A DNA stretch of 52,189 bases from Zooshikella harenae (GTDB taxonomy: Bacteria; Pseudomonadota; Gammaproteobacteria; Pseudomonadales; Zooshikellaceae). Under the pieces are notes generated by a model. It was given only the letters and a program-made list of their open reading frames with translations. It did not search any database and had not been told where the DNA came from. How positions within the stretch are numbered: position 1 is the stretch's first letter; each line of letters begins with the position of its first letter. Shown here piece by piece: positions 28,576 through 36,801 of this stretch. The position numbers and the translations under genes were made by a program. Where the stretch lies: contig NZ_JAGSOY010000036.1 in NCBI RefSeq assembly GCF_018837975.1, positions 1 to 52,189 of the forward strand, in the 5' to 3' direction.

Positions 28576-30264
28576 CTAACTTGCTTTTTTCAGCTTACCT
28601 AACTCTTCGTCTCGTAGTTGTCTCCGTAAAATTTTTCCAACATTGGTGGTCGGTAATTCTTCACGAAACTCAATAAGACGAGGAATTTTATAGCCAGTCA
28701 CATGTTCCCGAAAAAATTGAACAATATCTTCTTTCTGTAATTGCGGGTTTTTAGTTACCACAAACGCTTTAATTGCTTCACCTGTTTTTTCATTGGGTAC
28801 GCCTATCACCGCACATTGCATCACATCAGGGTGTTTCGCCAATACATCTTCTAATTCATTGGGGTACACATTAAAACCTGACACAACAATCATGTCTTTT
28901 TTACGATCAACTATTTTTAAATAGCCCTCAGTTGTAAATGTTGCTATATCACCTGTTTTTAGCCAGCCTTCTTCAGTCAGTGATTCCATGGTTGCTTCTG
29001 GACGTTGCCAGTAGCCCTTCATGACTTGCGGACCACGCACCCACAGTTCACCCGCATCTCCAGGTTGATACACTTCACCACTGTCCCCCATCAGTTTAAC
29101 CTCTGTACTAGGTACGGGCACACCAATGGTCCCAATCTTCGGTCGTTGTATTGGGTTAACACAGACAATGGGCGATGTTTCGGTCATGCCATAGCCTTCA
29201 CAAATGGCACAACCTGTAATACTTTGCCAACGCTTGGCTGTATCCAGCTGTAAAGCCATCCCTCCAGAAAGCGTTAAACGCAAATTGCTAAAATCTAACT
29301 GCTGAAACCGCTCATTATTCATTAACCCAACAAATAATGTATTTAATCCAACAAACACTGAAAACTTAATTGAAGACAACTCTTTTACAAAACGAGGTAA
29401 ATCTCTTGGATTGGTAATCAATACATTATGCTGTCCAGTAAACATACCCACCATGCAGTGAAAGGTAAAAGCATAAATATGATAAAGTGGCAGTGGTGCA
29501 ATAATTGTTTCCTGAGCCATGGCTAAGTCTTTACCCATCATCGATTTTGCCTGCAGCATATTAGCAATGATATTTCGATGGGTCAGCATCGCCCCTTTTG
29601 CAACGCCTGTGGTACCCCCAGTGTACTGAAGTACTGCCACATCATCGGCTTGAACAGCTACAGGACGAAAAGTGTAACGAGAGCCATCAGACAGTGCATG
29701 CCTAAAAGCAATCGCCTCAGGTAAATGGTAAGAAGGCACTAGTTTTTTAACATGCTTAACAACAGCATTGATTACTGTCCGTTTAACAAACGGTAGCATG
29801 TCACCAATTTGGGTCACAATTACATGCTTAATGGCAGTTTTTGGAACTACTTTTTCCGCTAAACTTGCCATATTAGCTAACACGACCAAAGCTTTAGCAC
29901 CAGAGTCTTTAAACTGATGCTCCATTTCCCGTTCGGTATATAAGGGATTAGTGTTCACCACAATAAGGCCTGCCCGCAATGCCCCAAAGACAGCAATAGG
30001 AAACTGGATTAAATTGGGCATCTGAATGGCTATACGGTCACCTGGTTGTAAGTCCGTTTTATTCTGTAAAAAAGCTGCAAATTGACCACTAAGTTGATAC
30101 AGCTCGCCATAAGTTATTGTACACCCATAATTAGTAAATGCCGGTTTATCCGCAAACTGGCGACAACACGTATCCATTACTTCAAGAATTGACTGATATT
30201 TGTCTACAGCAATAGTACGTGCCACACCTGCCGGGTAAAACTCGGCCCAATTGGGTTGGTTCAT
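28576..30264 (-). CDS. fadD: Long-chain acyl-CoA synthetase
   Basis: FadD activates fatty acids to acyl-CoA for beta-oxidation, on the cytoplasmic face of the inner membrane. The AMP-binding signature is YTGGTTGVAKGA (214-225), followed by GYGMTETSPIVCVN (357-370) and the acyl-binding motif around DRKKDMIVVSGFNVYPNELE. The 562-residue length is that of E. coli and Pseudomonas FadD. ATG 30264 follows AGGAG. Across a divergent region are a hydrolase and phaJ; in Pseudomonas aeruginosa fadD1/fadD2 neighbour the same two gene types (PA3301, PA3302), so this neighbourhood is conserved. Confidence 0.95.
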   Translation of the reverse strand: MNQPNWAEFYPAGVARTIAVDKYQSILEVMDTCCRQFADKPAFTNYGCTITYGELYQLSGQFAAFLQNKTDLQPGDRIAIQMPNLIQFPIAVFGALRAGLIVVNTNPLYTEREMEHQFKDSGAKALVVLANMASLAEKVVPKTAIKHVIVTQIGDMLPFVKRTVINAVVKHVKKLVPSYHLPEAIAFRHALSDGSRYTFRPVAVQADDVAVLQYTGGTTGVAKGAMLTHRNIIANMLQAKSMMGKDLAMAQETIIAPLPLYHIYAFTFHCMVGMFTGQHNVLITNPRDLPRFVKELSSIKFSVFVGLNTLFVGLMNNERFQQLDFSNLRLTLSGGMALQLDTAKRWQSITGCAICEGYGMTETSPIVCVNPIQRPKIGTIGVPVPSTEVKLMGDSGEVYQPGDAGELWVRGPQVMKGYWQRPEATMESLTEEGWLKTGDIATFTTEGYLKIVDRKKDMIVVSGFNVYPNELEDVLAKHPDVMQCAVIGVPNEKTGEAIKAFVVTKNPQLQKEDIVQFFREHVTGYKIPRLIEFREELPTTNVGKILRRQLRDEELGKLKKAS

Positions 30265-30846
30265 GCTGTGTAAACTCCTAAGTGCGCTATACCCATCGCA
30301 GTGGGTATTTTTTCAGCTCTGACTGTTTTGATTATGTTTTTTTTATGCTTAGTACAAGGAGAAGCATTGATAGCAAACGTCGTAACAACATCCGAGTTTA
30401 ATTTCAGCCAGGGTTAATAACCCCAGGACCAGTGTACGTTATTTTTATGCTCCTTCGATAAAGTCACATACTACTGATTCAGCCACTAAAACATCTGAAT
30501 AAGTAAACAGTTGGTAACACGTTAATTACGCCTGCTAATGCTAACCCTTTTCATTTTTATTATGCTTGGTGCATAGTATTTTCTCGCTATGATAAAGTAA
30601 ACCCTTCACCAGCCAGCATCAGTGCGTCAAAAAGACAACATCTGCGGCCTGTTTATTAAAATGACTATGTTTCATATGGATTAGCTGTATGCTAATCACA
30701 TAGCACAATATGCACCATTTATTTCACTACGGTAGCGGCAGGTAATACCATCCAGGTCATATGACATAAGCTGTCTGACAAGAAAGCTATGCCTACTTAC
30801 CATGACAAGTAACAAATACAAACATAACAAGGATTACTGATTATTT
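30265..30846. other. Divergent intergenic region between fadD and the hydrolase gene
   Basis: No gene is seen over 582 bases. Apart from the hairpin at 30289-30308, it must contain divergent promoters, but I could not assign -35/-10 pairs or a FadR- or PsrA-type operator. Confidence 0.4.
30289..30308 (-). promoter_or_regulatory. Hairpin in the fadD leader
   Basis: ATACCCA (30289-30295) and TGGGTAT (30302-30308) form a 7-bp stem about 25 bases upstream of the fadD start codon, just before its ribosome binding site. On the plus strand it is followed by T's and could look like a terminator. Its ATACCCAT...GGGT sequence also resembles the end of the MITE-like repeat. Confidence 0.35.
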
Positions 30847-31782
30847 ATGGAAACCCGCTTTGCTTCCCAAGCTCAATCAGATCAAACCCAGTTACACGGT
30901 CATCAATGGCAACCCGTTAAAACCACAGCACAGCTCCTTATTGTTCATGGTATGACTGAGCATTCGCAACGCTATCAATCTTTTGCGCAGTATCTTAATC
31001 AACAAGGTATTGGTGTAACCAGTTGGGATTTGCGTGCACATGGGCAAACAGGCAAAGCCATGCAACGTTTAGGGTTGGCAGAAACAAATCAGTGGTCACT
31101 CATGTTGAGTGATATCCAGCAGTTAGTGACAGAAACAAGTGTGAAGTATCCAGAACAGCCCCTGTTTCTGATGGGGCATAGTATGGGCTCCTTCCTTTGT
31201 TTACACTTTTTGCAAACCTATCATCCACCACTGGCAGGCTGCATCCTTTCTGGCTCAAATTATCAGTCACCTTGGCTCTATCAAATAGCCAAAGCATTTG
31301 CAGCACTGGAGTGTAAACGTCAAGGACAAAACGCTTGTAGCGTTTTTTTAGACTTTTTATTTTTTGGCCGGTTTAACCGGCATTTTAAACCTAATCGTAC
31401 TGATTTTGACTGGCTTTCTCGCGATACCCGACAGGTTGATCTTTATTGTCAAGATCCTCTCTGTGGTTTTAAAGTCAGTAACCAGTTTTGGTATAACATG
31501 CTGTCGGCCTTAACCAAACTAAGCAGCCACGACAGCTTTAATAACCTACCGACGTCATTGCCTTTCTATATTTTGGGTGGTGATCAAGATCCTTTGAGTT
31601 TACCTAATGGGTTGCATAAGTTGAGCCGTCAGCTAAGATTTGCAGGTGTTCACGACGTAACCACCACTATCTACCCTGGTGGTCGTCATGAAATGCTTAA
31701 TGAAATCAATCAGCAAGAAGTCTGGCAAGCACTTTACCAGTGGTTAGCTCAACATACGCAACCACTTGCCAATGTCGCTTGA
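30847..31782 (+). CDS. Alpha/beta hydrolase, monoacylglycerol lipase / lysophospholipase type
   Basis: A 311-residue serine hydrolase of the S33 'hydrolase 4' family. The nucleophile elbow is GHSMGS with Ser112; the acid is probably Asp248 (GGDQDPLSLP) and the base His281 (GGRHEMLNE). LIVHGMTEHSQRY near the N-terminus is the oxyanion-hole motif of this family. No signal peptide is seen, so it is cytosolic. It would release fatty acids from monoacylglycerols or lysophospholipids, which suits its place opposite fadD and 52 bases ahead of phaJ. AAGG lies 14 bases before ATG 30847, a rather long spacing. Confidence 0.85.
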   Translation: METRFASQAQSDQTQLHGHQWQPVKTTAQLLIVHGMTEHSQRYQSFAQYLNQQGIGVTSWDLRAHGQTGKAMQRLGLAETNQWSLMLSDIQQLVTETSVKYPEQPLFLMGHSMGSFLCLHFLQTYHPPLAGCILSGSNYQSPWLYQIAKAFAALECKRQGQNACSVFLDFLFFGRFNRHFKPNRTDFDWLSRDTRQVDLYCQDPLCGFKVSNQFWYNMLSALTKLSSHDSFNNLPTSLPFYILGGDQDPLSLPNGLHKLSRQLRFAGVHDVTTTIYPGGRHEMLNEINQQEVWQALYQWLAQHTQPLANVA

Positions 31783-31834
31783 TTTTAAATATTAATAATG
31801 CTTTTCAACTCACCATTAATTTTGACGAAAAAAC

Positions 31835-32317
31835 ATGACAACGCTTCATAGTATTCCATTCAATGTCCTCACCCTCGGTCAACAAGCTACTTTCAGTAAA
31901 ACCCTGACAGAACAAGATATAGTACTTTTTGCCCATACATCAGGTGATATAAACCCCGTCCATTTAGACAAAGGTTACGCAGAAACAACGCCATTTAAAC
32001 AATGTATTGCTCATGGCATGTGGTCTGCGGGACTAATATCTGCGGCCATAGCAACTAAACTACCAGGCCCAGGCAGCATTTACCTTGGTCAAAGCTTACG
32101 CTTTGCCCGCCCAGTATTTGTGGGTGATACCTTGAACGTCACACTCACCGTTAAAGAAAAGCATGAACGTAAACGGCGTGTAATAATAGGCTGTAGCGTA
32201 ACAAACCAGGCTGGCAAAGAAGTTGTGTCTGGAGAAGCTGAGGTGATGGCACCAGAAACAGCTGCTACTCACCCTGCACCTCATCTACCAGATATATCTT
32301 TGACAACATCTAAGTAA
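31835..32317 (+). CDS. phaJ: (R)-specific enoyl-CoA hydratase, MaoC-like (PhaJ)
   Basis: A 160-residue hot-dog fold protein. The hydratase 2 motif with catalytic Asp38 and His43 is seen in HTSGDINPVHLD, followed by IAHGMWSAGLIS (58-69). PhaJ hydrates trans-2-enoyl-CoA from beta-oxidation to (R)-3-hydroxyacyl-CoA, a precursor for polyhydroxyalkanoate. Its length and pairing with the upstream hydrolase and divergent fadD recall PhaJ4 of Pseudomonas. No PHA synthase gene is in the window. It converges with the VWA gene, whose stop lies only four bases away. Confidence 0.88.
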   Translation: MTTLHSIPFNVLTLGQQATFSKTLTEQDIVLFAHTSGDINPVHLDKGYAETTPFKQCIAHGMWSAGLISAAIATKLPGPGSIYLGQSLRFARPVFVGDTLNVTLTVKEKHERKRRVIIGCSVTNQAGKEVVSGEAEVMAPETAATHPAPHLPDISLTTSK

Positions 32318-32321
32318 ACCA

Positions 32322-33500
32322 CTAGCGTCGTAAATATTTCATTGCTCCCTCTAACCCTTGTAGCGTTAGAGGGTACATTTGTTCTTTTACCAATTGTTGA
32401 ATCATGAGGGTTGAAGGCGTATATGACCAATGGGTTTCCAGATAAGGATTAAGCCAAACAACTTTTGAGTAAGTTTGCATAACGCGCTGCATCCACACAG
32501 AACCAGGCTCTTCGTTCCAGTGCTCAACACTGCCTCCAGGATAACTAATTTCATAAGGTGACATCGTCGCATCGCCCACAAAAATCACCTTATAGTCTTC
32601 GCCATAACGATGCAAAATATCCCAGATTGGAATACGCTCACTTTGTCGTCGTAAGTTATCCTGCCAAACAAACTCATAAATAAAATTATGAAAATAAAAA
32701 AATGCTAAGTGTTTAAACTCACTGCGAGCTGCAGTAAACAATTCTTCACACACGTGCACATGGGCATCCATCGTGCCCCCAATATCCATAAAGAGCAAAA
32801 CCTTAACTGCATTGTGTCGCTCAGGTTTCATACGAACATCCAATAAGCCCGCATTTTTAGCCGTAGCACTAATCGTATCATCCAAGTCTAACTGTTCTGA
32901 AGCCCCTGTACGCGCAAACCTACGCAAATGTCGTAGGGCTAATTTAACATTGCGTGTACCAACTTCCACATCCCCATCTAAATTACGAAACTGGCGCTGA
33001 TCCCATACTTTTACTGCACGTTGTTGGCGTGACTCATGTTGGCCCATCCTGATACCTTCAGGGTTGTAACCATAAGCCCCAAATGGCGATGTCCCCCCTG
33101 TACCTATCCAACGGTTTCCACCCTGATGTCGTGATTGCTGCTCTTGTAAGCGCTTTTTGAATGTTTCAAGTAATTTATCCAGACCACCTAATGCGGCTAT
33201 TTGCTGTTTTTCCTCAGGTGTAAGCTGTCGTATAAATTCCTTACGTAACCAATCTTCTGGAATGAGCGTTGCCAGAACATCATCCAATGCAGCAATACCT
33301 GAAAAAAATTGACTAAATGCCTGATCATAACGATCAAAAAAACGCTCGTCTTTAATTAAACATGTCCGTGCCAAATAATAAAAATCATCTATATTTGCAA
33401 ACACTAGCTGCGTTTCCAGTGCTGTGAGCAAATCCAATAACTCACGAATTGAAACAGGAATTTGTGCTGACTTTAAAGTTAAAAAAAAACGAACCAGCAT
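32322..33500 (-). CDS. VWA domain-containing CoxE-like protein, partner of MoxR ATPase
   Basis: The 392-residue soluble protein starts with a conserved helical region (RFFLTLKSAQIPVSIRELLD), has a glycine-rich linker near 127-145, and a C-terminal von Willebrand A domain with the metal-site motif MDIGGTMDAH (D239). The third MIDAS position is Thr where related proteins often have Ser. MoxR-VWA pairs act as chaperone-like systems that mature or activate metal enzymes or other complexes; the client is unknown here. GGAGG precedes the ATG at 33500, 13 bases after moxR. Confidence 0.85.
   Translation of the reverse strand: MLVRFFLTLKSAQIPVSIRELLDLLTALETQLVFANIDDFYYLARTCLIKDERFFDRYDQAFSQFFSGIAALDDVLATLIPEDWLRKEFIRQLTPEEKQQIAALGGLDKLLETFKKRLQEQQSRHQGGNRWIGTGGTSPFGAYGYNPEGIRMGQHESRQQRAVKVWDQRQFRNLDGDVEVGTRNVKLALRHLRRFARTGASEQLDLDDTISATAKNAGLLDVRMKPERHNAVKVLLFMDIGGTMDAHVHVCEELFTAARSEFKHLAFFYFHNFIYEFVWQDNLRRQSERIPIWDILHRYGEDYKVIFVGDATMSPYEISYPGGSVEHWNEEPGSVWMQRVMQTYSKVVWLNPYLETHWSYTPSTLMIQQLVKEQMYPLTLQGLEGAMKYLRR
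32347..32373 (+). terminator. Hairpin inside the VWA 3' end, possible terminator of phaJ
   Basis: CCCTCTAAC (32347-32355) and GTTAGAGGG (32365-32373) form a perfect 9-bp stem, 30 bases past the phaJ stop and within the last codons of the convergent VWA gene. The plus-strand sequence after it is T-rich (TACATTTGTTCTTTT). Confidence 0.4.
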
Positions 33501-33513
33501 GTTTACCTCCCCA

Positions 33514-34386
33514 TTATTTACGACGCCGTGCCATAAATGCTAAACGCTCCAACAAATGTAAATCCTGTTCATTTTTTACTAACGCGCCGTATAATGGAGG
33601 TACAGCTTTTGAAGTGTCTTTTTCTCTCAATACTGATAGCGGTACATCATCCGCAAGTAATAATTTAATCCAATCGATTAATTCAGATGTAGAGGGTTTT
33701 TTCTTTAATCCAGGCACATTACGAATATCAAAAAATATTTCTAATGCTTCCTTCACTAATTTAGGCGCAATTTCAGGAAAGTGAACCGCAATAATATCAC
33801 GCATGGTAGTTTCATCAGGAAATTGAATATAGTGGAAAAAACAACGCCTTAAAAACGCATCAGGTAATTCTTTTTCATTATTACTGGTGATAATGACAAT
33901 AGGCCGCTGCTGAGCTTTAATCAATTGCTGGGTCTCGTAGACATAAAATTCCATGCGATCCAGTTCCAACAATAAATCATTTGGAAACTCAATATCCGCT
34001 TTATCAATCTCATCAATCAGTAAGACAGCTTGTTGCTCATGCGTAAAAGCCTGCCATAATTTACCTGGCACAATATAATTACTGATATCATGCACCTTCT
34101 CGTCCCCCAACTGAGAATCCCTTAACCGAGAAACTGCGTCATATTCATACAGCCCTTGTTGAGCTTTGCTTGTTGACTTGATATGCCATTGAAGCAACGG
34201 TAATTCCAGGTGCTTGGCGACCTGCTCAGCAAGCAATGTTTTGCCTGTGCCAGGTTCACCTTTAATCAATAATGGACGAGCCAACTTAATGGCAGCATTC
34301 ACTGCCATTTTCAGCTCAGGGCTTGCAATATACTCAGACGTACTGGTAAAGGGTTGATAGGCATCATGTGATTTATTTAGTGTCAT
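33514..34386 (-). CDS. MoxR-family AAA+ ATPase
   Basis: A 290-residue AAA+ ATPase with Walker A GEPGTGKT (43-50), Walker B VLLIDEIDKAD (121-131), sensor 1 (VIITSNNEKELPDAFLRRC) and the typical MoxR-type C-terminal helical region. MoxR ATPases work with VWA proteins, here encoded 13 bases downstream, in assembly or activation of client complexes. GGAGG precedes the ATG at 34386. The pair is flanked upstream by a copy of the MITE-like repeat. Confidence 0.92.
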   Translation of the reverse strand: MTLNKSHDAYQPFTSTSEYIASPELKMAVNAAIKLARPLLIKGEPGTGKTLLAEQVAKHLELPLLQWHIKSTSKAQQGLYEYDAVSRLRDSQLGDEKVHDISNYIVPGKLWQAFTHEQQAVLLIDEIDKADIEFPNDLLLELDRMEFYVYETQQLIKAQQRPIVIITSNNEKELPDAFLRRCFFHYIQFPDETTMRDIIAVHFPEIAPKLVKEALEIFFDIRNVPGLKKKPSTSELIDWIKLLLADDVPLSVLREKDTSKAVPPLYGALVKNEQDLHLLERLAFMARRRK

Positions 34387-34486
34387 TGCTTCCTCCTTTT
34401 AGCTTATCCCTTTTGCTAAGGGTTCATCAAACTAGCCTCGCTAAACGACTAACGACTCACCAATGCACAGGCTTATGATTCCAACG

Positions 34487-34627
34487 ATACCCATAACGAA
34501 GGGTTTTTAGGGGCAGCCGTCAAGGACTGGGGTGGCAGTTAAATGCTCCTGCATAAACTGCATTCACACCATCCTTGGTGTTCAAGAACGCCGACAACAA
34601 ACCCTAAAATGATTCATGAAGGGTATA
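34487..34627 (+). repeat. MITE-like repeat, copy B
   Basis: About 141 bp, starting ATACCCATAACGAAGGGTTT and ending GATTCATGAAGGGTATA. The reverse complement of the right end (ATACCCTTCATGAATCATTT) aligns with the left end, giving imperfect terminal inverted repeats. The core AATGCTCCTGCATAAACTGC is shared with copies A and C. It lies in the intergenic region between moxR and cysK. The rest of that region (34387-34802) shows no gene. Confidence 0.7.
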
Positions 34628-34802
34628 TGTTACACTGCAACTAACGGGTGATTACAAGCATATTCCGCAAAAATATTTTTCATAGTCCACAATTACCGAT
34701 AAGCTTATTACCAACACAGTTTCTATCGTAGACTTTATCTTTTGTGCAAATCCTTATTCCTGGCCTTTAAGGCCTGTAAACAATCAGGCAAGGACATTTC
34801 GC

Positions 34803-35771
34803 GTGAATATTTTTAGTGACAACTCATTTTCAATTGGGAATACCCCTCTAGTACGCTTACATAAACTGTCGCCTAAATACCATATCTATGGAAAAATTGA
34901 GGGACGTAATCCTGCCTACTCAGTCAAATGCCGTATCGGTGCCAGCATGATATGGGCTGCTGAGCAAGAAGGTACATTAAAGCCAGGCATGGACATTATT
35001 GAACCTACCAGTGGCAATACGGGTATAGCGCTTGCCTTTGTCGCTGCAGCACGAGGCTATCGTCTCACCCTCACAATGCCCGCCAGTATGAGTTTAGAAC
35101 GCCGTAAAGTACTTGCTGCTTTGGGTGCAAACCTCATTCTGACCGATCCAGCTAAAGGCATGAAAGGAGCCATTGCCCAAGCAGAGGAAATAGCGACAGC
35201 AAACCCTAGTCAATACTTTATGCCACAGCAGTTTGAAAACCCAGCAAACCCCGCTATCCATGAAAGTACAACAGGCCCTGAAATTTGGCGTGACACAGAT
35301 GGCTTAGTTGATATTCTGGTAGCAGGTGTCGGTACTGGTGGCACCATTACAGGGATTTCACGCTATATTAAAGAAACGCAAGGTAAAGCTATCCAAAGCA
35401 TTGCTGTTGAACCTGAAGAGTCACCTATAATTACCCAAACCCTTAATAACCAAGAGCTCGCACCAGCACCTCATAAAATCCAAGGAATTGGAGCAGGCTT
35501 TGTTCCCAAAAACCTCGACTTAAACATGATTGATCATGTTGTGCAGGTAAATGCTGAAGAATCCATTCAAATGGCTCATCGCCTGATGCGGGAGGAAGGC
35601 ATTCTAGTGGGTATGTCATGTGGTGCAGCCATGGCAGCAGCACTAAAAGTGGCCAGCTGGTCTGGAAATGAAGACAAACATATTGTTGTAATCTTACCAG
35701 ACTCTGCTGAACGCTATCTTTCAACCGCTTTATTTGAGGGTGTTTTTACTGAAAAAGAGATGAACCCTTAA
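34803..35771 (+). CDS. cysK: Cysteine synthase A (O-acetylserine sulfhydrylase)
   Basis: CysK makes L-cysteine from O-acetylserine and sulfide using PLP. The PLP lysine is K42 ([12 protein letters not shown]), the substrate loop is TSGNTG (69-74) and the phosphate-binding loop [10 protein letters not shown] follows. It is much closer to CysK ([22 protein letters not shown]) than to CysM. The 322-residue length is usual. The start is GTG 34803, preceded by AAGGA at 8 bases. It is monocistronic, ending in a hairpin shared with the convergent amidotransferase gene. Confidence 0.95.
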   Translation: MNIFSDNSFSIGNTPLVRLHKLSPKYHIYGKIEGRNPAYSVKCRIGASMIWAAEQEGTLKPGMDIIEPTSGNTGIALAFVAAARGYRLTLTMPASMSLERRKVLAALGANLILTDPAKGMKGAIAQAEEIATANPSQYFMPQQFENPANPAIHESTTGPEIWRDTDGLVDILVAGVGTGGTITGISRYIKETQGKAIQSIAVEPEESPIITQTLNNQELAPAPHKIQGIGAGFVPKNLDLNMIDHVVQVNAEESIQMAHRLMREEGILVGMSCGAAMAAALKVASWSGNEDKHIVVILPDSAERYLSTALFEGVFTEKEMNP

Positions 35772-35810
35772 TGACTAGATATTAATATCGACTCACTTGT
35801 TTAGCTTAAA

Positions 35811-35851
35811 TGACCCAACAGACAGCATCTATCTTATTGTCAGTTGGGTCA
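35811..35851. terminator. Bidirectional hairpin between cysK and the amidotransferase gene
   Basis: TGACCCAAC (35811-35819) pairs with GTTGGGTCA (35843-35851), extended inward by GACA/TGTC after one mismatch. It sits between two convergent genes and probably ends both transcripts, though T-runs are weak. Confidence 0.6.
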
Positions 35852-35870
35852 CCGTAATGCTTATAACTGT

Positions 35871-36641
35871 TTAGCAACAAATCAAACCATGGTGAAAGAC
35901 ACACATCTGGCCAGCTTGCATTTGATGCCACTGTTCATTTGCAGTCAGTGGCTCAGTCGCAATGACCGTAACAATATCATCTGGTGTGGTTTCATGCTTA
36001 AAATCCACTTCAAGCTCGGCATCTTTTAATACAGCTCTATTAAAAGGCGCTTTTCGTGTAATCCAAAACAGTTTTGTACTACAAAAGCAGTACAAATATT
36101 TCGAATCACTCATCAGTAAGTTAAATACACCAAACTCTTTAATCGCATTACACAGTTCATTTAACTCCCGCCAGAGCGTCTGAGGTCTACGTGGTTGCTT
36201 GGTAAAACGTCGGCGTATTTCACTGAGTATCCAGCAAAATGCAAACTCACTATCAGTGGTGCCAACAGGCTGATAAAAGTCTAACGCCAATGCTTTCTTG
36301 ATGCCTGGCAACTGGCCATTATGCGCAAATGTCCACTGTCGCCCCCACAATTCACGGGTAAATGGATGTGTATTTTCCAAACAGACACGTCCTGCATTCG
36401 CACGACGAATATGACTAATGACAATATGACTTTTTATTGGATAGCCTTGTACTAACCGGGCTATTTCAGACCCTATACTAGGCCTGGTATCACGAAACTC
36501 TCGGACGGCACGCCCTTCATAAAAAGCAATGCCCCAGCCATCTTTATGTGGACCTGTACCTCCACCACGCTGCATTAATCCTGTAAAACTAAAACAAATA
36601 TCCGTTGGCACATTCGCGCTCATCCCAAGGAGCTCGCACAT
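35871..36641 (-). CDS. Class II glutamine amidotransferase (YafJ-like)
   Basis: The N-terminal nucleophile Cys2 ([12 protein letters not shown]) and the motifs [26 protein letters not shown] and [11 protein letters not shown] with FAHNGQLPG identify a class II (Ntn) glutaminase domain. The 256-residue size corresponds to YafJ-type proteins, a single glutaminase domain whose acceptor is unknown. TAGGAAT precedes the ATG at 36641. It stands alone between cysK and the membrane VWA pair. Confidence 0.9.
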   Translation of the reverse strand: MCELLGMSANVPTDICFSFTGLMQRGGGTGPHKDGWGIAFYEGRAVREFRDTRPSIGSEIARLVQGYPIKSHIVISHIRRANAGRVCLENTHPFTRELWGRQWTFAHNGQLPGIKKALALDFYQPVGTTDSEFAFCWILSEIRRRFTKQPRRPQTLWRELNELCNAIKEFGVFNLLMSDSKYLYCFCSTKLFWITRKAPFNRAVLKDAELEVDFKHETTPDDIVTVIATEPLTANEQWHQMQAGQMCVFHHGLICC

Positions 36642-36801
36642 ATTCCTAACCTTACTCCTAAAAACTATTAGTCCTCATATACTCCTCGTCACATTGTGGC
36701 GTAACTTCAGAAATGAAACTATGATGTTTTACTAATAAATACCACCTTTTCCTTGAAACGTGCACTACATGCCGTATTTTGAGTAAAACGACGTAAAAAT
36801 A

